DNA of 64,000 nt from Candidatus Woesearchaeota archaeon. GTDB taxonomy: Archaea; Nanobdellota; Nanobdellia; Woesearchaeales; GW2011-AR9. The translations under genes and the position numbers were made by a program. Below the pieces are notes generated by a model. It ran no database searches. It was given only the letters and a program-made list of their open reading frames with translations, and was not told the origin of the DNA. The stretch spans positions 1 through 64,000 of the forward strand of contig JABHQW010000003.1 of NCBI GenBank assembly GCA_018696595.1. Direction: 5' to 3'. The first letter of the stretch is position 1, and each line of letters begins with the position of its first letter. Shown here piece after piece: positions 44,381 through 53,039 of this stretch.

Positions 44381-44406
44381 TCGGATAATATTTAAACTTT
44401 TCGGAA
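44381..44406 (-). promoter_or_regulatory. TCGGA-type sites before the AbrB/PhoU gene
   Basis: TCGGAT (44381-44386) and TCGGAA (44401-44406) lie 14-40 bases before the ATG, around an AATATTTAAA promoter-like stretch. They resemble sites before the three other genes of this region. Confidence 0.45.
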
Positions 44407-44482
44407 AATTATAATATTATAATGCATTATTATAATATAATCATTAAATATATATTCCTCTTTAAGTTTACTAATAGTTAAG

Positions 44483-44500
44483 AACGGAACAATTTCCGTT
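44483..44500 (+). promoter_or_regulatory. Perfect inverted repeat AACGGAA-N4-TTCCGTT
   Basis: A 7-bp perfect inverted repeat (44483-44489 and 44494-44500) sits immediately before the ribosome binding site of the 44514 gene, as expected for an operator bound by a dimeric repressor. The downstream Lrp-like regulator is a candidate binder. Confidence 0.6.
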
Positions 44501-44513
44501 TGGAGGCAAAAAA

Positions 44514-44936
44514 ATGAAAAAACATATGGTTGAAAAAGATGGGATTTATGGTGCATTAATTATGGCTGCAAAGAACCCTAATACAGATTCTTCAAAGAAT
44601 CTAGCAAAAGCGGGATTGAACTTTCAGTATAAGAAAAATCAAATCATGGAACAATATGTAATACCTGTTAATGGTGGGATATATCAAGTTCAAGTATTAG
44701 ATTTCTTAGGTGATCAATATGGACTTGAAGGAGTAATGGCTATGGGTGTAAATACTAATGGGGATGAAATGAACAATGTGTTGGATTTTCTCTTAACTAC
44801 AGCAGGGATTGTACCTTTAGATCAAGAAGTATTTAATGGCAATCCATTAAAAGAAAAATACACTGAAGTACTTGAAAAAATGGTTACTGATTATGCAAAT
44901 ACTTTGGTAATTAATACACCAGACACAGTGAATTAA
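44514..44936 (+). CDS. Hypothetical protein before the Lrp-like regulator
   Basis: The 140-residue soluble protein has a good GGAGG ribosome binding site. No family recognised; it contains a hydrophobic centre (VMAMGVNTNGDEM) and no cysteines. It ends one base before the ATG of the Lrp-like gene, so they form a unit, and an operator-like repeat lies upstream. Confidence 0.5.
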   Translation: MKKHMVEKDGIYGALIMAAKNPNTDSSKNLAKAGLNFQYKKNQIMEQYVIPVNGGIYQVQVLDFLGDQYGLEGVMAMGVNTNGDEMNNVLDFLLTTAGIVPLDQEVFNGNPLKEKYTEVLEKMVTDYANTLVINTPDTVN

Positions 44937-44937
44937 A

Positions 44938-45375
44938 ATGAATCCAAAAACCTTACAACTCTTGATGCATTTAAGAGAGAACTCTAGAGAGAAGCTTACA
45001 AGTATTAGTAAAAAAACTAATATCCCGATCTCTACCCTCTTTGATCTGTTGAAAGAGTTGCAGGGGGGTTTAATTCTCAAAAGTACTGTTTTATTAGATT
45101 ATTCTAAGTTGGGTTATCATGCTAGAGCAAAAGTGTTTCTGAAAGTAAGTAATGAGAATAAAGAGAAATTAAAAAACCACTTGAACTTAAATCCCAATGT
45201 GAACACAATTTACAAAATTAATAATGGGTGGAGTTTTTTAATTGAAACTGTACATAAGAATATTAAAGAATTAGATATTTTTCTGGAGAAGTTAGAAGAT
45301 AATTATAATATTGAAAACAAACAAATTCATTATTTAATTGATGAAGTTAAAAGAGAAGGTTTTGTGGTTGATTGA
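44938..45375 (+). CDS. Lrp/AsnC-like regulator
   Basis: The 145-residue protein has a winged helix at its start (LTSISKKTNIPISTLFDLLK) and a second half with the strand-helix pattern of the RAM domain, though divergent. A similar regulator lies at 49594-50028: both share SISxxxxIPISTxxD, KLGYHxxxK and ETVHKxIKE. The two are paralogues and bracket the isocyanide-synthase-like region. Confidence 0.75.
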   Translation: MNPKTLQLLMHLRENSREKLTSISKKTNIPISTLFDLLKELQGGLILKSTVLLDYSKLGYHARAKVFLKVSNENKEKLKNHLNLNPNVNTIYKINNGWSFLIETVHKNIKELDIFLEKLEDNYNIENKQIHYLIDEVKREGFVVD

Positions 45376-45384
45376 ATATTAAAT

Positions 45385-46593
45385 TCATTTAATCTCTTTA
45401 TATCCTAAAACCTGGTTTTCTTTATCTCTTAATTCAACATATTTTTCTGGTTCTCTAGCTATGTCATACCAGAATCTTACTCTGCTGAATCCGTTCTTTG
45501 CTTTTCCATTACATCTAATTACGCCCATTCCAGCCCAAGGAACTGGCTGTGTTTTTTTGTTTACCAAATGAATCCCTAATTGTCCACTTTTTGGATGAAC
45601 TGTTCCTCTTAGATGTTCAGAAAAATACTTCTCCAAAACCTTTAATTCTCTAAGTGTATAATTTAAAGCTAAGTATCCTACAGTAAAGTCTTCAATATTT
45701 TGATCTATAACTTCTCTTCTTTCATCTTTACTTATGTTTTCCCCATATACTAAATCATGAAAATAATCAAACTCTTCTTGAGTTGATTCTCCATGAACTG
45801 GAACAAAGTTATTGCCAACAAGTGTGTCTAAATTTAGATTTCTTTTTGAATTTCTAGCCAACTCACAAACTTCTGGTTTTTTTCTTATGGTTTCCCATGA
45901 TGCATGAAGATTACTCAAATGCTTTTTATAACAATCATCCCACTGACTTTTAAATGGAGATACTAGATCCTCTATAATATCATATACTTTAATTGGTGCC
46001 TTTAGGTGTTTTATAATTTCCTTTAATTCATCACGATAATTTCTTGCACAACTTTTATCAACACCAAATAAATCAGAATATAGTATCCCATCACTTGCAA
46101 TTATTATTTCTACTCCTGGTTCATAAACTCTTTGTATAGAATCAGAAATTCCCGATAATTGGGTCACTGAAGCAATCTCAGCTAAACCCGCAATTCTTGA
46201 ATTGTTCCGTAAAGGATTTGGTAACTTAAATGGAAATGAAGGGATAATAATTTTTATAGGTTCATTAGATGAGATTGAATTATTAAAATTATTGATGAAA
46301 TATTCTTTGCTTTCAGTTAAATTACATGCAGGGCCATTTCTAATCCTCTGATTTAAAAATATGGAAAGAATCTTTTCAGCTAAGTTTCCATTGTATTTAC
46401 GTGCATTATTTCCTATTGATTCATAAATACATTTATGTAATTCCTTCCATTCTGAATAATCAAAATTTTCAATTTGTTTTATCTCAATCTCTTTTTTCTC
46501 AGATAGCTTGCCTAATGATTTTCTAAAAAAGAATTCTGGTTCAGCGACTGTACTCATTATTACTCTTTCATCAAATTGTTTTGCTAATGTCAT
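45385..46593 (-). CDS. Isocyanide synthase-like protein (PvcA/IsnA/DIT1 family)
   Basis: The 402-residue protein matches the DIT1_PvcA family: IIIPSFPFKLPNPLRN (about residues 115-130), then IQRVYEPGVEIIIASDGILY and DLFGVDKSCARNYRDEL, and a C-terminal HPKSGQLGIHL followed by PVPWAGMGV. In bacteria PvcA and IsnA turn an amino acid amino group into an isonitrile with ribulose 5-phosphate; yeast DIT1 acts on tyrosine for the spore wall. The family's PDxxEE segment is altered to GLAEIA. No Fe/2-oxoglutarate partner is nearby. The amino acid used is unknown. Confidence 0.75.
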   Translation of the reverse strand: MTLAKQFDERVIMSTVAEPEFFFRKSLGKLSEKKEIEIKQIENFDYSEWKELHKCIYESIGNNARKYNGNLAEKILSIFLNQRIRNGPACNLTESKEYFINNFNNSISSNEPIKIIIPSFPFKLPNPLRNNSRIAGLAEIASVTQLSGISDSIQRVYEPGVEIIIASDGILYSDLFGVDKSCARNYRDELKEIIKHLKAPIKVYDIIEDLVSPFKSQWDDCYKKHLSNLHASWETIRKKPEVCELARNSKRNLNLDTLVGNNFVPVHGESTQEEFDYFHDLVYGENISKDERREVIDQNIEDFTVGYLALNYTLRELKVLEKYFSEHLRGTVHPKSGQLGIHLVNKKTQPVPWAGMGVIRCNGKAKNGFSRVRFWYDIAREPEKYVELRDKENQVLGYKEIK

Positions 46594-46624
46594 GAGTATT
46601 AATTTGATGACAATATAAAAGTGT

Positions 46625-46720
46625 ATTTCTACAGAAAAACCGTAATATTTCCGAGCGATTTAAATGGATATAAGAAGAATAACATTCTATTCGTAAATTA
46701 TCCGAGAAGTCTGTAGAAAT
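46625..46720. promoter_or_regulatory. Divergent promoter region with 11-bp inverted repeat
   Basis: ATTTCTACAGA (46625-46635) and TCTGTAGAAAT (46710-46720) are perfect inverted copies at the two ends of the region between the PvcA-like and reductase genes. Inside lie TTTCCGAG (46648-46655) and TATCCGAG (46699-46706). The layout suggests shared control of both genes. Confidence 0.55.
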
Positions 46721-46751
46721 GTTTATTAAATGATTAGAATATTAATGTTAT

Positions 46752-47738
46752 ATGAAAGCGTATCAACTAATAAAATATGGGCCTTCCAAGGAAGCATTTA
46801 AAACAATTGATGTAAAGACTCCAGAGATCAATGATGATGAACTTCTTGTTAAAGTTAAAGCAGCAGGAATTAATCCTGTTGATATTAAGATGAGATTAGG
46901 AATGATTCCTTCACTTGATCTACCAACTATTTTGGGTTATGATTTCTCAGGTGTTGTGGAGAAAGTTGGCAAGAATGTTACTCGGTTTAAGATTGGTGAT
47001 GAGGTATATTCAGCTGGTGCTAATCCTCATGATAAAGGAGGATCTTATGCAGAATACACTGCAGTAAATGAAAGATTAGCTGCAATAAAACCAAAGAATA
47101 TTACTTTTGTAGAAGCTGCTTCAATTCCTCTCGTGGGAATTACTGCTTATGAAGCTATATTCGAAAAACTAAATCTTCAAGAAAAAGAAGATATACTCAT
47201 TCATGGCGGTACTGGTGGTGTTGGATCAATTGCAATTCAATTAGCAAAACTTAAAGGGGCAGAAGTTTACTCAACCATCAGTTCACTTAGGAAAAAGAAG
47301 ATTGTTGAATCTTTGGGGGCCATTAGTATTGACTACACCGAAGAATGTTTTGTAAGGTATGCAAAGAATCTTCCAGGGAGTGGTTTTACAAAAATATTTG
47401 ATACTGTTGGTGGTAAAGTTTTCCAAGAAAGTTTGGGAGCACTTAAGCCCTATGGTCAAATAGCTTCAATTTTAAATGTTTTTGATGAAAGTTTAGATTT
47501 AAGTAGTGCAATGATTAATAATGCTTCTATACATTTTACAATGATGCTTTTACCTCTTAGATTGGGATTATATGATCAAATGAAAAAACAAGGGGTCATA
47601 CTTGAGAATTTATGTCATTTAATTGAATCTGGAAAAATAGTTCCAAGAGTAGAAAAAGTATTTTCAGATATGATTAAAGCTCATAATCATGCAGAAAAAG
47701 GTGGATTAGAAGGAAAACTAGTTGTTGAGTTTAATTAA
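46752..47738 (+). CDS. Zinc-free medium-chain dehydrogenase, quinone oxidoreductase-like
   Basis: The 328-residue protein has the GroES-like start (VKAAGINPVDIKMR), LGYDFSGVVEKVG and the NADPH-binding Rossmann motif HGGTGGVGSIAIQLAK (about 151-166). The zinc-binding cysteines of alcohol dehydrogenases are absent, as in quinone or enoyl reductases. It is divergently transcribed from the isocyanide-synthase-like gene through shared-looking control sites, so it could modify the same product (inference). Confidence 0.85.
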   Translation: MKAYQLIKYGPSKEAFKTIDVKTPEINDDELLVKVKAAGINPVDIKMRLGMIPSLDLPTILGYDFSGVVEKVGKNVTRFKIGDEVYSAGANPHDKGGSYAEYTAVNERLAAIKPKNITFVEAASIPLVGITAYEAIFEKLNLQEKEDILIHGGTGGVGSIAIQLAKLKGAEVYSTISSLRKKKIVESLGAISIDYTEECFVRYAKNLPGSGFTKIFDTVGGKVFQESLGALKPYGQIASILNVFDESLDLSSAMINNASIHFTMMLLPLRLGLYDQMKKQGVILENLCHLIESGKIVPRVEKVFSDMIKAHNHAEKGGLEGKLVVEFN

Positions 47739-47776
47739 TATTTAACACCATTTTATATACTTATCAAACTAAAACC

Positions 47777-48334
47777 ATGAAAATGACATACATATCTTTT
47801 AAAGAGAGAGAAACTAAAAATAATTATGCTGCCGATGAAGTTATTTCTGCATTACAAAAAGAAATTCGTCGTGGTAATCTAGAATCTGCATGTTTCTTTG
47901 GATTAGAATTGTTGGAATCTGGTTTGGAATTTGAAACCAAGTTTTGGGAAAGAATACTAGTGATTTCTGTTGAAGATATTGACGACGATAATAAAATACC
48001 ACTCATTAGATCATTAAAAGAAAATTACTTTGATTTAGTAAACTCAAAAAATTGGGACAAACATATGCAAGCAATTCAAGCTATAAAGATTCTGTGTGAA
48101 GCTAAGAAGGGCAGGATTATTAGTGAATTATATGATGTACTACAATTAAGGAAAAAAGATGGCTGGAAAGTTAAGGTACCAGATTATGCACTTGACAAAC
48201 ATACTAAGAAAGGAAAAGAAATGGGTAGAAGTTATAACCATTTCTTTGTTGAAGCTGCAAAAATAATTAATGTAAATAAAGTTGAAGATTTTAGATATCT
48301 AAATGAACTAAAAAAATATTATAAAATTAATTAA
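47777..48334 (+). CDS. Standalone RarA/MgsA C-terminal-domain-like protein
   Basis: The 185-residue helical protein resembles the C-terminal part of the AAA+ proteins RarA/MgsA: EVISALQKEIRRGNLESA, then ILVISVEDI, and VPDYALDKHTKKGKEMGR. The ATPase module is not present, and no partial one is seen upstream. Such domains form the tetramer interface of clamp-loader-like proteins. Its stop overlaps that of the convergent gene by four bases. Confidence 0.55.
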   Translation: MKMTYISFKERETKNNYAADEVISALQKEIRRGNLESACFFGLELLESGLEFETKFWERILVISVEDIDDDNKIPLIRSLKENYFDLVNSKNWDKHMQAIQAIKILCEAKKGRIISELYDVLQLRKKDGWKVKVPDYALDKHTKKGKEMGRSYNHFFVEAAKIINVNKVEDFRYLNELKKYYKIN

Positions 48335-49434
48335 AATTTTTTCTTAAATTCTCTTAAAACTAATTCCGATAACAAAACATTTGAATCAACACTATCTTTA
48401 ATTTCATCTTCTTTCATTAAACTAACTCTAGGTGCCCCTTCAGGTGCACGAATTAAAATAATATCACTTTCAGGAAATCTTTTACTAGCAAGTCTTGCAG
48501 TAGCTAATGATTTGCCATCATCATAGTATTTTTTAGGTAGATAAATTGTTTTACTTTTTGAAAATGATGTTAATGATAGACTGGGAGCATCCAAATTAGT
48601 TGGGCTTCCAGATAAATCAAAACTATTTTCGCCAACTAATATTATATTTGGTGATCTTGTTGAAATAAATGTTGGTTCAATTATATCAATCTCAATATCA
48701 TCTTGACCAACACGCGGCATTTTATTTAATAAATAGTTCTGCCAAAAAGATTTCACGCATTCACGAACATTAGTTGTACCTTTTAGCTTTCTTATTTCTG
48801 CTGTTTTTTCTTCACCTAAATCCCATTCTCTAGAATCATATGTTGAGCAATTAGATTCACTCCAATCTTTAATAAAAGTAGCAAAAGTCACATAATCACT
48901 TAATCGGGGAACTCTCGTAATATCCCATCCTTCTAATACTCTTGTACACTCAGTTAAAGTTCTTGGCGTGCTAAAATATTTGACGCCTTCTGCATCTAAC
49001 TTTTCGAACAATTTCTTTTCATGATAAACTTCAATTAATGAAACTCTTCCAAAAGTGTCAACAATTTCTTTATTTTCTTCAAATGCAGTTCCATCTAAAA
49101 CGCTGGCTTTTAATTGCATGAAAGAATAATACATTGGAATACTTAATGCACCTGCGCCTTTATTCAGATACCAGACATCAGGCATTCTTAATCCAATATC
49201 CTCATCATCTTCTGGACAAAGTTCATCTTGGTGTACTTGATAGCCTTCTTCAGATAATAGGTCTGCAAGAATATCTGTGTTTAATCCACCATAAGTTAAT
49301 ATTGGTAATTTAGAAGTTGTTTCTAAATCGAGATTATTATGTGAATTATTTAAATCACAAACATAAATTCTTGATTCGATCTTTCTAATATTTAATGGGT
49401 TTCTTATTTTTTGTTTTAAGTTTGTTTCGTACAT
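48331..49434 (-). CDS. Unknown 367-residue protein
   Basis: I do not recognise this soluble protein. It has no membrane segment or clear catalytic motif. Segments such as ILTYGGLNTDILADLLSEEG near the start and SKTIYLPKKYYDDGKSLATA late look like alpha/beta folds. It shares a promoter region carrying TTTCCGA/TCGGAAAC sites with the Lrp-like gene 49594. Confidence 0.5.
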   Translation of the reverse strand: MYETNLKQKIRNPLNIRKIESRIYVCDLNNSHNNLDLETTSKLPILTYGGLNTDILADLLSEEGYQVHQDELCPEDDEDIGLRMPDVWYLNKGAGALSIPMYYSFMQLKASVLDGTAFEENKEIVDTFGRVSLIEVYHEKKLFEKLDAEGVKYFSTPRTLTECTRVLEGWDITRVPRLSDYVTFATFIKDWSESNCSTYDSREWDLGEEKTAEIRKLKGTTNVRECVKSFWQNYLLNKMPRVGQDDIEIDIIEPTFISTRSPNIILVGENSFDLSGSPTNLDAPSLSLTSFSKSKTIYLPKKYYDDGKSLATARLASKRFPESDIILIRAPEGAPRVSLMKEDEIKDSVDSNVLLSELVLREFKKKF

Positions 49435-49488
49435 AAGTAACTATAAATGATTCTTTTAAATTACTCTTTCCCCAAAAATCCCGTAACA

Positions 49489-49548
49489 ATTCCGCACGTT
49501 TTCCGACGACATATAAAGAAAACAATGTTTCTCGGAAACTTTCCGGAA
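49489..49548. promoter_or_regulatory. Cluster of TTCCG sites in a divergent promoter
   Basis: The region has ATTCCG (49489-49494), GTTTTCCGA (49498-49506), TCGGAAAC (49532-49539) and the palindrome TTCCGGAA (49541-49548). GTTTTCCGA and TCGGAAAC form a near-perfect inverted pair. They lie between the 48331 gene and the Lrp-like gene, a likely autoregulated site. Confidence 0.55.
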
Positions 49549-49593
49549 CTTTAATAACAACGCTTTTTAAAAAGAAAATTAACATTTTCTAAA

Positions 49594-50028
49594 ATGAAAG
49601 AAAAAGAGCGGTTAATAATTTCACACTTAAGAAAAGATGCACGTTCTAGTTTAGCTTCAATTTCTTTTGATATTAAAATGCCCATTTCTACAATCTATGA
49701 TAAGATTAACCGTTTTCAAAAAGACAAGACTATCAGAAAACAGGTTGCACTAATAGATTTCAGAAAGTTAGGTTATCATCATCATACAAAATTAGCTTTA
49801 CAAGTTCCTCGTTTACAGAAACAATCCTTACAAGAATTCTTAACTAACCATTCAGCAATTAATTCTATTCATGAAATTAATAGTGATTATGATTTTATGG
49901 TTGAAACAGTGCATAAAGACATTAAAGAATATTTAGATTTTATTGAAACTTTAAATGAATCTTTTGACATTACGAATAAACAAGAATTTCAAATCATTAA
50001 TGATCTTGCAAGAGAAAAGTTTGTTTAA
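49594..50028 (+). CDS. Lrp/AsnC-like regulator, paralogue of 44938
   Basis: The 144-residue protein starts with a winged helix (SLASISFDIKMPISTIYDKI) and continues with a RAM-like half (AINSIHEINSDYDFMVETVH). It matches the regulator at 44938 in length, order and several motifs. The start has a TATA-like TTTTTTAAAAAG about 30 bases upstream. Its stop overlaps the stop of the convergent gene by four bases. Confidence 0.75.
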   Translation: MKEKERLIISHLRKDARSSLASISFDIKMPISTIYDKINRFQKDKTIRKQVALIDFRKLGYHHHTKLALQVPRLQKQSLQEFLTNHSAINSIHEINSDYDFMVETVHKDIKEYLDFIETLNESFDITNKQEFQIINDLAREKFV

Positions 50029-51032
50029 ATTAATAATCCTTCGTTCGGTTCTGGGAATGAACCCTTTTCCAAAAATTCATTGATTAATTGTTTGGCAGAC
50101 TTACCATGATAATCTTTTGCAAACTTTTTCTTTGTTTGGGCAATGTGTCTCTGAAGTTCTTCGGGAAGAGTTCGTTCTCTGAAAAGGTTTTCCATTACTT
50201 CTTCTGGCTGATCTGTTTCGTAAAGTTTTCCAAATAACTTTGGTACCACTAATTCCTCTAGGATCTCAGAGTAAGTTCCAAGGGTTGTAACTTGAATTCC
50301 AGTATTCAATGATCCTCTTTCCAAGTTTTCTGGGTCATAAAGCACAACGTAAGCTTTTTTAGGAACTACCTTATCATTTTCTCTTAGTTCTTTAGTTTCT
50401 ACCTCAACTTCTAAAGTGATACTAGCACCAGGACCAAACAATCCCCGGTCATTTTGTTCATAAATATCAGGAGTAAATGGAATAATTATTTTTGGTAACT
50501 TTCTTCGTTCTTCAAATAAAGGCGGTCTGTTTTCATTTCCTTCGTTAGTAAGCGTATTACTTTCATCAAGTTCAATTTCCATATATGGTAATACTTCGTA
50601 AGGATAAGCACTTTCATTTATTTTAACTTCATAACTTTTTACTGTTCCTTCTAAATTAACAATAATTTTCTTCTTTGCTGGATCATAACAACTAAAGTTA
50701 CCCCAATTATCAATTTCAATTCTACGTTCTGGTGATGTGAGTTTACTTGTTAATGAATTAATAATTTCTTCTTGAGCTTCTCTTTCATCTCCAGCCAATT
50801 CACTTTCTTTATCTGCATTCCAACCAGTTAATCTATATTCAGCAAGAATTGTACCACTTTGAGAAATACTATAAACAGTTGAACAATCTTCAATCCCAGT
50901 ACTCGTTCTTCTACCCTTAATCACATTTGCTCTAGCTGAATATTCTTCACCAACTTGAGTATTATCAACTACAAAATCAATAAAATCCGTATAATTTGTA
51001 AATATTTGTGGTTCGCTCATAATGTTATCCAT
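50025..51032 (-). CDS. Unknown 335-residue protein
   Basis: The protein is soluble, acidic and beta-rich in the middle (about 100-255), with a basic helical tail (QRHIAQTKKKFAKDYHGKSAKQL). No family recognised. MSEPQIFT at 51020 is an alternative start. It has no signal peptide and no Cys-rich part. Confidence 0.45.
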   Translation of the reverse strand: MDNIMSEPQIFTNYTDFIDFVVDNTQVGEEYSARANVIKGRRTSTGIEDCSTVYSISQSGTILAEYRLTGWNADKESELAGDEREAQEEIINSLTSKLTSPERRIEIDNWGNFSCYDPAKKKIIVNLEGTVKSYEVKINESAYPYEVLPYMEIELDESNTLTNEGNENRPPLFEERRKLPKIIIPFTPDIYEQNDRGLFGPGASITLEVEVETKELRENDKVVPKKAYVVLYDPENLERGSLNTGIQVTTLGTYSEILEELVVPKLFGKLYETDQPEEVMENLFRERTLPEELQRHIAQTKKKFAKDYHGKSAKQLINEFLEKGSFPEPNEGLLI

Positions 51033-51141
51033 TTTTAATTATTTGCTTATAAATCTTTCTATTTATTTACTACTCTTGTGTGATTATTCTCTTGACAACA
51101 AATAATTTTATAAATCCAAGGGGTCTGCTAAAAATTGTAAA

Positions 51142-51684
51142 ATGGGGGATGTAATAGATGTTTGCAAAAGAAGACAATTTCCTGCCGTGATTGTAAATGG
51201 TAGGGAGGGTTCACAAAGAGATTACGTACTACGAGAATTAATCGGAATTTTAACTGTGTTTTATAGTGGTTGTGGATTTACTTTTTCAAGCACTTCAAGG
51301 GAAGGAGAATCTAGGTGGAAACGACCTAAACTCTATTTTAATGTGTTTGATCCTAAAGGCAACAAGTCAACTAGAGTTGCTATTGAAGAACGTAGAGATG
51401 GAGTCAGAACATTAAAGGAAGATTCTGGTAGGGATTATGCAGCTTCTCCATTAACAAGATACTCTCCTTGTTTTGCTATTTATTTTGATTCTCAACGTGA
51501 TGAAAGATTTTTTAGAAATAAAATGAAGCGTAGTGGTGAACAAGGTGGTCTTGAGGGCAAGATTGTTAATTTAGAAGAATTCTTAATCCGGGAAAGAGAG
51601 AAGTATAGTTATGTGCAAAGAGACCTGTTTCACAATCACTTAAAACCTCAACTTGAATCTAAGAGAAGGGCAGAAAATTATTAA
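51142..51684 (+). CDS. Unknown basic protein
   Basis: The 180-residue protein is rich in Arg and Lys (for example SREGESRWKRPKLYF and REREKYSYVQRD), which may mean nucleic-acid binding. No domain recognised. Its 3' end overlaps that of the convergent radical SAM gene by four bases. Confidence 0.45.
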   Translation: MGDVIDVCKRRQFPAVIVNGREGSQRDYVLRELIGILTVFYSGCGFTFSSTSREGESRWKRPKLYFNVFDPKGNKSTRVAIEERRDGVRTLKEDSGRDYAASPLTRYSPCFAIYFDSQRDERFFRNKMKRSGEQGGLEGKIVNLEEFLIREREKYSYVQRDLFHNHLKPQLESKRRAENY

Positions 51685-52910
51685 ACTAACTTCCCATTAA
51701 AGATATTATGTTTATCTCTACTAATCTTAACTCTAACTTTTTTTCCTTTCTTAAAATCACAGTTCGGGATAGAAATTACTCTGTTCTTTGCTACAGCGAT
51801 ACAAGAATTTGCAAATCTATCTGGAGACTTAATAATCGCTTTCACTGTATCATCAATTTGGAAGGGTTTATCTAACTCTTTAGTTTTTTGAATTCCAAAG
51901 TCTGTTGCTGATAACTTTTGTTTAGTTGCAGTCTTCTCACTTAACTCGTTAATCATTTGATAAAACTCTTGCCAAGACTTTGCCCTAGTTGGATTTCTTC
52001 CAGTTTTATAATTAAGAAAATTTTGTATTCCAATAATGGGGTGTTTTGCTTTCTTTTCAATACCTAACTCTTTAACAAAGTTAACAATCTTAACTAATTC
52101 TTGGTCATTATATCCGGGAAGATAAACTGGAGCGATTAAAACTTTAACCTCTTTTTCTACGGCATATTTAATCATTTTCATAACATAGTTAACATTATAT
52201 TTGCAACCTGCCATTTTTTCTGCCAGTTCTGGATCAATGGCATCTAAAGAAACATTAAATCTTAACTTGTCTTTGAATTTAGATAACTCATCTATTTGCG
52301 ACTTAGTAACAATAGTAAAATTTGAGTCCATAGAAATAATTGTTATTTGTTTGTTATTGTACAAATCTTCAACTAACGGTATTAAGTCTGCATACAAGAA
52401 AGGTTCTCCTTGTACCCCAATATGAATCTCGACTGGTTCTTCTACAAATTTAAGTAACTGTTGTAATTCTTCTACTAAGTAATCTTTTTCGACAACAAAG
52501 TCAGTTTTCTTTGACTTTTTCCCTTCACCAACAGAACAGTAAATACAATCTAAATTGCAAGAAGTTACTGGCTTGATTTCGATAAGTGAAGTGTTCCTGT
52601 AAACAATCCCAAAAGAAACATGACCAATTAAAGGAACTCCTGAATTTTGATGAATGTAAACTGCTTTGTTTCCATTAATTGAGTTTTTTAATTGATCCAG
52701 ATGTTTAGCTAAAAGATTAGAAAAATTTCGTTCTGCTTTATCTTGATAAGTTTCTGTAAACTCTAAAGTGTGTTCATCAACTAATTTAAACGGCCCAACT
52801 TGATTTAGTTCTTCTACCAGAATTTTTGTGTAGAAGATATTAAGAAGATTAACCTGTAATTGATCTTTCTTAAGTACGAATGATAATGTTTTGAAGTTCA
52901 GTTGTGCCAT
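51681..52910 (-). CDS. Radical SAM enzyme with C-terminal TRAM domain
   Basis: The 409-residue protein carries the iron-sulphur motif CNLDCIYC (CxxxCxxC, about residues 118-125) and a C-terminal TRAM-like RNA-binding domain (about 340-409, starting FQIDDTVKAIIKSPDRF and ending GKKVRVKISRDKHNIFNGKL). This combination is the archaeal COG2100 group, probably RNA modification. The substrate is unknown. It faces the GINS gene. Confidence 0.85.
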   Translation of the reverse strand: MAQLNFKTLSFVLKKDQLQVNLLNIFYTKILVEELNQVGPFKLVDEHTLEFTETYQDKAERNFSNLLAKHLDQLKNSINGNKAVYIHQNSGVPLIGHVSFGIVYRNTSLIEIKPVTSCNLDCIYCSVGEGKKSKKTDFVVEKDYLVEELQQLLKFVEEPVEIHIGVQGEPFLYADLIPLVEDLYNNKQITIISMDSNFTIVTKSQIDELSKFKDKLRFNVSLDAIDPELAEKMAGCKYNVNYVMKMIKYAVEKEVKVLIAPVYLPGYNDQELVKIVNFVKELGIEKKAKHPIIGIQNFLNYKTGRNPTRAKSWQEFYQMINELSEKTATKQKLSATDFGIQKTKELDKPFQIDDTVKAIIKSPDRFANSCIAVAKNRVISIPNCDFKKGKKVRVKISRDKHNIFNGKLV

Positions 52911-53039
52911 ATTTGCTCTATTTCTGCCTTATTTTATAAACTTATTGTTATCTGTCATTGAGAGATGGTAACTTAATCTGTGGTCTTAAGAAAAGATAAA
53001 CTTTTTAATAAGGTGCTCTTATAGAATTTTAGGGGGTTT

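Noticed and set aside
44405-44440. An ATTATAATATTATAATGCATTAT stretch as a specific operator
   Set aside because: Apart from a 12-bp palindrome it is simple AT repetition in an AT-rich promoter, not distinctive enough to call alone.
49385-49585. A 66-residue frame on the minus strand overlapping the start of the 48331-49434 gene
   Set aside because: It runs through the divergent promoter region with its TTCCG sites and has no ribosome binding site or recognisable protein pattern.
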